Shown one piece after another: positions 27,101-33,681 of a DNA stretch of 33,681 nt. The notes below the pieces were generated by a model. The model was given only the letters and a program-made list of their open reading frames with translations, searched no databases and was not told where the DNA came from. The stretch comes from Bacteroidota bacterium (lineage in GTDB: Bacteria; Bacteroidota; Bacteroidia; Chitinophagales; Saprospiraceae): NCBI GenBank assembly GCA_006226345.1, contig SBHD01000322.1, positions 1-33,681 of the forward strand. The letters run 5' to 3'. Each line of letters begins with the position of its first letter. Positions within the stretch are counted from its first letter, which is position 1. The position numbers and the translations under genes were made by a program.

Positions 27101-28214
27101 CAGTGATACCAGTAAGTGGAGTCGTTGTGTTGTTGTGGAAAGTGCATCCTATTACTACACGGAACCAGCAAACAACTTCCCAAAGAATCCGGCGCTGCAA
27201 ACGGAGAGCCCTGCCAACAAACGGCGGGTGAGCTTTGATGCCCGGTATTCCCTGTCAGTGAGCAAGAAGGATGCCGACGGTGACGGCCTGCCCGATCCGG
27301 ATGGCGCCAAGGAAACCAATGGTAATCCGGTTTACGGCATGGGTTGGTTCCCGGGATATGCCATTGACGTGGAAACAGGTCGCCGGCTGAACATCTTCTT
27401 TGGTGAAAACTCCTGTTACAGCACGGCCGTCGATCCGGGATACACCGGCCGCGATATGATGTGGAATCCAACCGAGCAGGTGATTGCCGGGGATCAACCG
27501 CAGGATTACTACGATCTGGTGATGGGTGGTCAGCATTATGTATATGTTACGACTACGACATACGATGGTTGTGAGTCGCTGCGTCGCCGTCTGACACCGG
27601 AGTTGTCGCCCACGTCGAACTCCGATATCTTCAAGGTCAATGAAATGAAGAACGTTGCATGGGCTGCGATGCTGCAGATGGCACCAGGTTATCAGATGAA
27701 ATCACTGCGGGAAGGCTTGATCCCCAATGATGCGGTGATCAAACTGCGTGTCACCAAGCCGTTTGACACCTGGTTCAACGATGCCGATGGCGGTGCCAAG
27801 TCTGGCCATCCGTTGTATCAGTTCAAGATCGAAAACCGGCAGCCGGAAGCATTGGATCAGGTGCAGGTCGAAAATGCACTTGATTCCGTCAAGGTGGTGC
27901 CGAACCCGTACTATGGTTTCTCCCAGTATGAGACCAGCCAGTTTAGTAATGTGGTGAAAATCACTAACCTGCCGGCAAAATGTTCGGTAACGATCTATTC
28001 ACTCGATGGCAAGTTTATTCGCCAGTATCAGCGCGATGAAGTATACCAGCCGTATATGCAGATCGCTCCGGACCTGGAGTGGGACCTGAAGAACAACAAG
28101 GGCATCGCTGTCGCCAGTGGTGTGTACCTGATCCAGATCCAGGCGCCAGGTATGGGTGAACGAACGATCAAATGGTTTGGCATAGCCAGGCAGTTTGACC
28201 CATCCGGTCTGTAA
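24153..28214 (+). CDS. 1353-aa secreted protein with candidate T9SS-type C-terminal sorting domain
   Basis: Signal peptide MRINKLWIAAVLALVSWSVNA; TSP3-like calcium loop KKDADGDGLPDPDGAK; C-terminus VVPNPYYGFSQYETSQFSNVVKITNLPAKCSVTIYSLDGKFIRQYQRDE...WDLKNNKGIAVASGVYLIQIQAPGMGERTIKWFGIARQF resembles a T9SS type A domain. Confidence 0.75.
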   Translation: MRINKLWIAAVLALVSWSVNAHVPDYVRNAGKAKKVQYRGVCASSESQIDMEINNVRARLLGGGDCWWDFNDGRYVVPKVDVTTGQREVSSIFAGSVWLGGIDPAGNLKLAAQDYRPSGQNDFWPGPLTEVGITDEFVCDNWDRHFRVTGDEIRRHLANLAAGDLNPDNIPRGVKGWPARQRPGLNYFVDVWGFDLPNTPQGLAGFFDADFDGYYDPLKGDYPSIEIRGCALDRYPDEMIFWIYNDQGGGAPHARTNGDPIQMEVQVQAFSYLTNDELNDMTFQRYKLINRATERIDSTFFAMWVDPDLGCFLDDYIGCDSSKSLMYVYNQDATDGQPNCDCQGVNTYCDQVPILGVDYFRGPLDENGDEIGMSSFVYYNNPSYGNPPQPTQDPDLPIEFYRYLTGYWRDGEPFTLGGNGYGGTVTTRYAFPQDPNDPNGWSMCTENLPFADRRTLQASGPFTLLPGAVNELIIGIPWVPDIDYPCPDLENLFRADKLAQGLFDNCFELLDGPDAPRVNWIELDKQVIAVLSNDSISNNFNEQYEQVDFLAPDSLKDSPDPLVQDRAKYKFEGYRIYQLSNPNVSTAEFDDPNKSRPVYQVDIQNGVSTIYNWVETRDPNSGNQIFYPEEIVDGADDGLRRTFQIAEDRFATGNDKRLINHKKYYYAVIAYAYNNFETFDPLAQPATGQQRPYLSGRKAADGPIKIYTVIPRPIVDQELNSKYGDGVVITRFEGAGNNSNFLDLDSDSRDRLFDGNLTDTVLTYQEGRGPITVTIFNPFEVKDGDYELRFVDSDNGDTKLDADARWELRKLPDGDIIASDRSIDELNEQLVLNFGFSVTIAQAPLAGSYTWSLRNPDKYINPGESNGALGAEIEYADPNRPWLFGFADRDFGLFHYIKTRPLERDAEYDPFQGLSTMGDGWFVPYVLCDWELNDVNSRTMTPAWTPAQATLNSSVVGGAQEPTNASSRYRKLAALPNVDIVLTSDTSKWSRCVVVESASYYYTEPANNFPKNPALQTESPANKRRVSFDARYSLSVSKKDADGDGLPDPDGAKETNGNPVYGMGWFPGYAIDVETGRRLNIFFGENSCYSTAVDPGYTGRDMMWNPTEQVIAGDQPQDYYDLVMGGQHYVYVTTTTYDGCESLRRRLTPELSPTSNSDIFKVNEMKNVAWAAMLQMAPGYQMKSLREGLIPNDAVIKLRVTKPFDTWFNDADGGAKSGHPLYQFKIENRQPEALDQVQVENALDSVKVVPNPYYGFSQYETSQFSNVVKITNLPAKCSVTIYSLDGKFIRQYQRDEVYQPYMQIAPDLEWDLKNNKGIAVASGVYLIQIQAPGMGERTIKWFGIARQFDPSGL

Positions 28215-28227
28215 CGCTTGCTTGGAT

Positions 28228-28270
28228 GCGATGGAGCGAAGGCGGGAATACAACCTGTCCGCTCCATCGC
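28228..28270 (+). other. Intercistronic stem-loop between the giant-protein and PorV-like genes
   Basis: Perfect 11-bp stem GCGATGGAGCG (28228-28238) / CGCTCCATCGC (28260-28270), 21-nt loop, no strong T run. Confidence 0.7.
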
Positions 28271-28309
28271 CTCTTTACTCCATCACTCATTCATACAACC
28301 ATTCTTAAT

Positions 28310-29362
28310 ATGAAACATACATACATCAGTCTGTGGTCCATGTGTTTTCTGTTGGTGGCCGGTTCCCTTTTTGCGGGCAACCCGGATCGCCAGGGAGAGG
28401 CCGGTGCCGCCCAGCTGCTGATCAATCCCTGGGCCCGTAGTGCCGGACTGCACTCGATGAATACTTCCATGGTCACCGGCACGGATGCCTTGTATCTGAA
28501 CGTTGCCGGACTGGCCCGCATCAATAAAACCCAGCTGCAGCTGGGCCATACCCGATACCTCGAAGGTGCAGACATTAACATCAACGCGCTCGGCTTTGGT
28601 CAGCGTGTTGGTAAAGGCGGCGCTTTTGGTATCAGCCTGGTCGCCTTTGACCTGGGTGATTTTGATCTGACTACGGTGAATACGCCGGAAGGCTCCGGTG
28701 CGACCTTTAGCCCTTCATTTTTCAATATGGGCTTGTCGTATGCGCACTTGTTCGCTAACCGGGTATCTGTAGGGGTAACGGTGAAGTTTGTAAACGAGTC
28801 GATCTCCAACGCCGGCGCCAGTGCGATGGCATTGGATGCAGGCGTACAATATGTGACGGGTGCCGATGATAATTTCAAATTCGGTATTTCGCTGCGGAAC
28901 GTAGGCGGTAAAATGCGCTTCAGAGGTGAAGGCCTTGGTACGCAAAACGACGGCAACAACGAGACCTTTGAATATCCGATCACGTACTACCAACGCAGCG
29001 CTGAATACGAACTGCCTTCGCAATTGAACATCGGGGCGTCTTATGATTGGCTGCTTGGACGTAACAGCCGGCTGTCGCTGTTGGGAACCTTTACATCGAA
29101 CGCTTTTTCCCGCGACCAGATTGGTGGTGGACTGGAGTTTTCGCTGAACAGGAACTTTGTTTTGCGCGCCGGTTACAAGCACGAGTTTGAAGCGCAGCAG
29201 GGTAGTACAGAAGCATCGCTGGACAATGGTATCAGTGGTGGCCTGACGGTGTCCATTCCCTTGCGTAAAGGTTCGGACAGCCGTTTCTCCATCGACTATG
29301 GCTACCGGTACACCGAGATCTTCCAGGGAATTCACAATATTGGTTTGCGGATCGACCTGTAA
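28310..29362 (+). CDS. PorV/PorQ-family outer membrane protein
   Basis: Signal peptide MKHTYISLWSMCFLLVAGSLFA; INPWARSAGLHSMNTSMVTGTDALYLNVAGLARINKTQLQLGHTRYLEGADINI; GGAFGISLVAFDLGDFDLTT; ENxAGLA-type PorV pattern. Confidence 0.85.
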   Translation: MKHTYISLWSMCFLLVAGSLFAGNPDRQGEAGAAQLLINPWARSAGLHSMNTSMVTGTDALYLNVAGLARINKTQLQLGHTRYLEGADININALGFGQRVGKGGAFGISLVAFDLGDFDLTTVNTPEGSGATFSPSFFNMGLSYAHLFANRVSVGVTVKFVNESISNAGASAMALDAGVQYVTGADDNFKFGISLRNVGGKMRFRGEGLGTQNDGNNETFEYPITYYQRSAEYELPSQLNIGASYDWLLGRNSRLSLLGTFTSNAFSRDQIGGGLEFSLNRNFVLRAGYKHEFEAQQGSTEASLDNGISGGLTVSIPLRKGSDSRFSIDYGYRYTEIFQGIHNIGLRIDL

Positions 29363-29370
29363 GAATTCGG

Positions 29371-29395
29371 GCTTTTTGCGGATACCGGAAAAAGC
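29371..29395. other. Stem-loop immediately after the PorV-like gene
   Basis: GCTTTTTGCGG (29371-29381) / CCGGAAAAAGC (29385-29395), 10 pairs with one G-G mismatch, 3-nt loop. Confidence 0.55.
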
Positions 29396-29427
29396 ATATT
29401 AAATTTTTATCTTTCTCCCTGGCTCCG

Positions 29428-29435
29428 TATCTTTG
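29428..29435 (+). promoter_or_regulatory. Candidate greA promoter -7 element TATCTTTG
   Basis: Exact TAnnTTTG; TTTT at 29405-29408 lies 19 nt upstream as a -33-like element. Confidence 0.55.
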
Positions 29436-29452
29436 AGCAACTTTTTTAACAG

Positions 29453-29496
29453 CAGAAACGTTTCTATCCATCCGGTAGGAACGTTTCTGTTTTTTT
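29453..29496 (+). terminator. Intrinsic-terminator-like hairpin in the putative greA leader
   Basis: 16-bp stem 29453-29468 / 29474-29489 (CAGAAACGTTTCTATC / GGTAGGAACGTTTCTG, two G-U pairs), 5-nt loop, T run 29490-29496. Confidence 0.75.
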
Positions 29497-29515
29497 CAGT
29501 ACTCATTTTATACTT

Positions 29516-29998
29516 ATGTCGAACTACACGTATTTGACGAAGAACGGATATGATAAACTCAAGGCCGAACTGGAGGAGTTGAAGACAACCGGCCGGCAGG
29601 AGGCCGCTCGTGCTATTGCCGAAGCCCGTGCACAAGGAGACCTTTCTGAAAATGCCGAATATGATGCTGCCAAGGATGCGCAGGGTATGTTGGAAATGAA
29701 GATCAGTGAGTTGGAAACTGTCCTTTCCAACGCACGTATTCTGGATGAAAGTCAGTTGGATAGCTCGCAGGTAGCTATCCTTTCCAACGTGACGATTAAA
29801 AATAAAAAGACCGGTAAGGAAATTACTTATAAACTGGTATCCGAAACAGAAGCCGATACACGGGAGCGTAAGATATCCGTTTCTTCTCCCATTGGTGCTG
29901 GTCTTTTGGGTAAAAAGAAAGGCGAATTTGCCAAGATCGAAACTCCGGGCGGCGTACTGGAGTTTGAGGTGGTGGACATTTCGGTTGGTGACCTTTAA
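29516..29998 (+). CDS. greA: Transcription elongation factor GreA
   Basis: YLTKNGYDKLKAELEELKTTGRQEAARAIAEARAQGDLSENAEYDAAKDAQGMLEMKISELE...ISVSSPIGAGLLGKKKGEFAKIETPGG. Confidence 0.97.
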   Translation: MSNYTYLTKNGYDKLKAELEELKTTGRQEAARAIAEARAQGDLSENAEYDAAKDAQGMLEMKISELETVLSNARILDESQLDSSQVAILSNVTIKNKKTGKEITYKLVSETEADTRERKISVSSPIGAGLLGKKKGEFAKIETPGGVLEFEVVDISVGDL

Positions 29999-30053
29999 TT
30001 CCCTCCGTGAAGGGTCACCCAGGCCATTGTTTTGATGTGCCCGGAAGTTGTTT

Positions 30054-30061
30054 TATCTTAC
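30054..30061 (+). promoter_or_regulatory. Candidate promoter -7 element TATCTTAC for the HIT gene
   Basis: TTTG (30031-30034) - N19 - TATCTTAC; 20 nt before ATG 30081. Confidence 0.35.
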
Positions 30062-30080
30062 AGAAAAATTCGCAACCGGT

Positions 30081-30470
30081 ATGGCCAGTATTTTCACCCG
30101 TATTGTTAATGGCGAAATTCCCTGCCATAAAGTAGCCGAAACGGAAGATTATCTTGCGTTTTTGGATATCCGACCCCAGGCAAAGGGGCACACATTGTGT
30201 ATTCCCAAAAAGGAGGTTGATTATATCTTTGACCTGGAAGATGACCACCTGTCCGGACTGATGGTATTTGCCAAACAGGTGGCTCATGCGGTCAAAGCAG
30301 TTGTGCCTTGCAAGCGTATCGGCATTGCTGTTGTTGGCCTGGAAGTACCCCATGCGCATGTTCACCTTATTCCACTGAACAACGTCTCCGACCTTTCTTT
30401 CAAGGAACCCCTGGACGTCGCATCTGAAGAACTGGCTGCCCTTGCTGTCCAAATTGCCGGCAAGCTCTGA
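30081..30470 (+). CDS. HIT-family protein
   Basis: SIFTRIVNGEIPCHKVAETEDYLAFLDIRPQAKGHTLCIPKKE; catalytic VPHAHVHLIP. Confidence 0.95.
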   Translation: MASIFTRIVNGEIPCHKVAETEDYLAFLDIRPQAKGHTLCIPKKEVDYIFDLEDDHLSGLMVFAKQVAHAVKAVVPCKRIGIAVVGLEVPHAHVHLIPLNNVSDLSFKEPLDVASEELAALAVQIAGKL

Positions 30471-30510
30471 TCTGCGCCGTTCCGATTTCCCTGTTTTATC
30501 CCGGTCTGGT

Positions 30511-31554
30511 ATGAAATTGTCCGTTCTCGTATGCCTGATTCTCATGCTCGTGTTTGGGTATGGGTGTGCACGAAACGGTCCATCACAGCCGGCTTCGGGC
30601 CCGGTACCGGACCCCGTTAAAATAAACGGCCTTACCCTGGTGGCGCCACCCCGCCCCTTTTCCACAAATCCGATCCTTCCGGTACAGGCTGTCGGCGCCA
30701 ACTGGATCGCCGTAGTGCCATATGCCTTTACACGTCCTGGAGAGCCGATGGTTTGGTATAACGGGAAACGCGGACAATGGTGGGGAGAACGTCCGGAAGG
30801 TGTACTGGAGACAATCCGTCTGGCCCACGAGGCAGGGGTGCAGGTAATGCTCAAACCCCAGATATATGTGCCACGGTCCTGGACCGGGTCCCTGAATTTT
30901 GATACAGCCGAAGATTGGGCAAGTTGGGAACAGGGTTATGAACGGTATATCCTGGAAATGGCCAGGCTGGCAGATACCTGTTCGGTCGGGTTGTTCTGCA
31001 TTGGTACCGAATTCCGTATGTCTGTGGCCCGGCGTCCGGCCTTCTGGAAGTCGTTGATCACCAAAGTTCGCCAGGTGTATCGTGGTAAGCTGGTGTACTC
31101 GGCGAATTGGGATGACTGGGAGCAGGTGCCGTTTTGGCCGGAACTTGACTACATAGGCCTGAGTGGTTATTTCCCGCTCATACAGGCTGCCACACCTCAG
31201 GTGGATAGTCTGAAAGCAGCCTGGGAGCCAATATGTCAGCGTTTGCGAACCTTTAGCCGGAAACACCAGCGCCCGGTTCTGTTTACCGAATTTGGCTACC
31301 TGAGTGTTGATCATTGTGGTTGGCGTAATTGGGAGCTGGAGGCGGTGGTACGGGAAAAAGAGGTGAACGAGCAGGCGCAGGCTAATTGTCTGGAAGCCCT
31401 GCTGGCTACCTTCCAGCCCGAGCCCTGGTGGGCCGGAGGGTTTGTTTGGAAATGGTTTCCGGAATTACGCGGACATGAAGGATACCCGGAGCGGGACTAT
31501 ACGCCGCAGGGGAAAGCCGGGGAAGCCATTTTGTGTAAGTGGTATGGCGGGTGA
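30511..31554 (+). CDS. Lipoprotein glycoside hydrolase, GH113-like TIM barrel
   Basis: Lipobox-like FGYGC; AHEAGVQVMLKPQIYV; GLFCIGTEFRMSV; LVYSANWDDWEQVPFWPELDYIGLSGYFPL; PVLFTEFGYLSVD; GGFVWKWFPE. Confidence 0.65.
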   Translation: MKLSVLVCLILMLVFGYGCARNGPSQPASGPVPDPVKINGLTLVAPPRPFSTNPILPVQAVGANWIAVVPYAFTRPGEPMVWYNGKRGQWWGERPEGVLETIRLAHEAGVQVMLKPQIYVPRSWTGSLNFDTAEDWASWEQGYERYILEMARLADTCSVGLFCIGTEFRMSVARRPAFWKSLITKVRQVYRGKLVYSANWDDWEQVPFWPELDYIGLSGYFPLIQAATPQVDSLKAAWEPICQRLRTFSRKHQRPVLFTEFGYLSVDHCGWRNWELEAVVREKEVNEQAQANCLEALLATFQPEPWWAGGFVWKWFPELRGHEGYPERDYTPQGKAGEAILCKWYGG

Positions 31555-31625
31555 ATACTGATTTGGCCCTAAATTCTCATCTTTGCTGAAAAGTAAGGTG
31601 ACCAGGCTGACCTAAGGAGGTGTGC

Positions 31626-32759
31626 ATGCCGGCCATTCCATTTTTTTGCTTAAAACTCCTGACTTCTATGTCTCCTGAAAAAGCGCCAATTAGCCCTGCA
31701 CGGCAACGGTTGTTCCGGCTGATCGCTGTGCTATTCGGGCTGTTTCTCATTTTTGTGGTGGGTGAACTGTTCCTGCGGGTCTTCCCGGGGCCGGTAAGCG
31801 ACCCGCCGGCTCCGCCGCCTTACAATTATCGGGTGCCGGATGAAACCTATGGCTGGCTGGTACAGGAGGGCTACCAATATACGGGTACACTGCACGATCA
31901 GTGCGATACGGTTTATCCGATCAATATTTCGTTTGGCTCCTCCGGTTTCCGGACTTGGGGGGACCCCGACGTTACCAGACGGCTAAAAGTGTTGTTCCTG
32001 GGTGATTCCTACACTGCCTGTGCCCAGACTTCCGACGATCGCCTGTTTTACAAACTATTGGGCGACTCCCTGCCGATCGAGGTTTTTGCCTATGGCGCTG
32101 CTGGTTACAGCAATGCCCAACAGCTGTTGGTGCTGGAAAAATACTTCGATGCTGTACAGCCCGATCTGGTGGTCTGGCAAATGTGCAGTAATGATTTTAT
32201 TGACAACTACTGGGAGTTGGAAGAGATCGCCAATTACCATGTGCGCATGAAACGGCCGTATATCCTGGAAGATGGTTCGGTGGTACATAAACTGGCGGCC
32301 GAATACCCTCGAAATGTAAAACCCTACTCCCATTTTTTATATTTCATCCTGAAGCGTATTGCTGAGGCCCGTGGTACCTTCGATCGTCCACCGCCGGAGC
32401 CTGCAGAGAAGTTTATTGCCGAGCAAAACCTGGCCTATGCGCCTTTTGCGCGGAGTGTCCGTATGACCGACATGACCTATAAGAAAATGAAAGCATTGCT
32501 GCCGGCGGAAACGAAACTTTTGGTCTTCGATGCCGATGGCTTTCAACCACAGTTCGATCAATTTGCCCGTTTGTGCCGCGAAAACCAGATTGAATTTGCC
32601 GGAGGGCCAGCGGACCTTCTAAACCATTTCCGGTCGCAGGGTGACTGTGTACATACCGATGATGGGTACCATTGGAACGACCGGGGCAATGCACTTGTAG
32701 CCGCTTTTTTAAAACCCCATGTGCAGCGGATACTCGGAATTGCTAACGAACAAGAATGA
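31626..32759 (+). CDS. SGNH/GDSL-hydrolase-like membrane protein
   Basis: VLFLGDSYTACAQT (block I), GAAGYSNAQQLLVL, WQMCSNDFIDNYW, TDDGYHWNDRGNALVAAFL (block V); N-terminal TM LFRLIAVLFGLFLIFVVGELFL. Start at ATG 31626 chosen because of TAAGGAGG at 31613-31620; ATG 31668 is an alternative. Confidence 0.8.
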   Translation: MPAIPFFCLKLLTSMSPEKAPISPARQRLFRLIAVLFGLFLIFVVGELFLRVFPGPVSDPPAPPPYNYRVPDETYGWLVQEGYQYTGTLHDQCDTVYPINISFGSSGFRTWGDPDVTRRLKVLFLGDSYTACAQTSDDRLFYKLLGDSLPIEVFAYGAAGYSNAQQLLVLEKYFDAVQPDLVVWQMCSNDFIDNYWELEEIANYHVRMKRPYILEDGSVVHKLAAEYPRNVKPYSHFLYFILKRIAEARGTFDRPPPEPAEKFIAEQNLAYAPFARSVRMTDMTYKKMKALLPAETKLLVFDADGFQPQFDQFARLCRENQIEFAGGPADLLNHFRSQGDCVHTDDGYHWNDRGNALVAAFLKPHVQRILGIANEQE

Positions 32760-32776
32760 TCTAAAACCTGAAACCT

Positions 32777-33681
32777 GTGTATATCCTTGGAATTTCGGCC
32801 TTTTACCATGATGCAGCGGCAGCAATCCTGCGGGATGGCGAAGTAGTAGCAGCTGCGCAGGAAGAGCGCTTTACCCGGAAGAAACACGACCCGTCCTTTC
32901 CAGCGAATACAGTGCGGTTTTGCCTGGAAGAAGCTGGCCTGACCATTGATCAGCTAGACGCGGTTGCATTTTACGACAAGCCCCTGCTCAAATTCGAGCG
33001 GTTACTGGAAACCTACTACACGTTTGCACCGCGGGGACTGCACTCTTTTCTGGCCGGGATGCCGGTCTGGTTGCGGGAAAAGATGTTCCTGAAGCGCGCG
33101 CTCCGGGAAGAGCTGAAAAATGTGATGCCCTACGACGCTAAAAAACTGCGGCTGCTTTTCCCCGAGCACCACCTTTCCCATGCAGCAAGCGCGTATTACC
33201 CTTCTCCGTTTGAAGACGCGGCCATTTTGACCATAGATGGAGTAGGGGAGTGGGCAACTGCGAGCATATGCCACGGGAAAGGCCGGGACATTACGATCCT
33301 GAAGGAACTGCGCTTCCCGCATTCCCTGGGGCTGCTGTATTCGGCCTTTACATATTTTCTGGGTTTCCGGGTTAACTCGGGCGAATATAAACTCATGGGA
33401 TTGGCGCCTTACGGAGATCCGAACGCGCCGGAGGTAGACCGGTACCTGGATGTCATTCAGACCGAACTGGTGGACCTCAAACCCGATGGTTCGGTTTGGC
33501 TCAATCAACGCTATTTTGATTACGCCACTGGCTTGCGAATGGTTAAGGATGCGGACTGGGAGCGGCTGTTTGGCTTTCGGAAACGGCAGCCGGAAGATCC
33601 GCTCAAAGCGGAACACTGCAACCTTGGGTTGGCTATCCAACGGTTTACAGAAGAAGCGGTGCTCCGTATGGCCCGGGAGGC
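32777..33681 (+). CDS. Carbamoyltransferase (NodU/CmcH family), truncated by window end
   Basis: Read directly from sequence, absent from the ORF track because no stop is reached. GTG start; VYILGISAFYHDAAAAILRDGEVVAAAQEERFTRKKHDPSFPANTVRFCLEEAGL; EHHLSHAASAYYPSPFEDAAILTIDGVGEWAT; FPHSLGLLYSAFTYFLGFRVNSGEYKLMGLAPYG. Confidence 0.95.
   Translation, partial: MYILGISAFYHDAAAAILRDGEVVAAAQEERFTRKKHDPSFPANTVRFCLEEAGLTIDQLDAVAFYDKPLLKFERLLETYYTFAPRGLHSFLAGMPVWLREKMFLKRALREELKNVMPYDAKKLRLLFPEHHLSHAASAYYPSPFEDAAILTIDGVGEWATASICHGKGRDITILKELRFPHSLGLLYSAFTYFLGFRVNSGEYKLMGLAPYGDPNAPEVDRYLDVIQTELVDLKPDGSVWLNQRYFDYATGLRMVKDADWERLFGFRKRQPEDPLKAEHCNLGLAIQRFTEEAVLRMARE

Noticed and set aside
30015-31314. Minus-strand ORFs of 279 and 243 aa opposite greA-HIT-GH113 region
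   Set aside because: Overlap well-supported HIT and GH113-like genes on the plus strand.
1-33681. CRISPR arrays, rRNA/tRNA genes, transposases, integrases, phage genes
   Set aside because: None seen on reading both strands; no regular direct-repeat/spacer pattern and no mobile-element proteins in the ORF track.

Overview
The window looks like chromosomal DNA from a member of the Bacteroidota, probably Saprospiria/Lewinella-like. The lineage call is inferred from TAnnTTTG -7 elements, a T9SS/PorV-type module and protein style. Supported genes, left to right: an ATP-grasp-like protein; two tandem paralogous exported proteins of unknown function; an outer-membrane-like protein; a serine beta-lactamase-family lipoprotein; a DUF2306-like membrane protein; glyA; pdxH; a translationally coupled SDR (DECR/PECR-like) and exported protein pair; two Hsp20 genes; a protein that appears to fuse a degenerate sigma-70-like N-terminus to a TM helix and TPR-like region; rsmG; a membrane-anchored glucosaminidase; an ECF sigma factor with a candidate envelope-spanning anti-sigma/beta-barrel protein; a TlpA-like thioredoxin protein; a lipoprotein; a D-2-hydroxyacid dehydrogenase; a TonB-dependent receptor / 1353-aa secreted protein / PorV-like protein trio; greA; a HIT protein; a GH113-like lipoprotein; an SGNH hydrolase; and a truncated NodU/CmcH-type carbamoyltransferase that the ORF track misses. 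The best candidates for undescribed biology are (1) the receptor/giant protein/PorV trio with a stem-loop after each gene, (2) the ECF sigma plus trans-envelope partner with a duplicated 28-aa N-terminal motif, (3) the sigma-like/TM/TPR fusion, and (4) a terminator-like hairpin between the greA promoter and its start codon, resembling an attenuator. All family calls are by eye from motifs; no searches were run.
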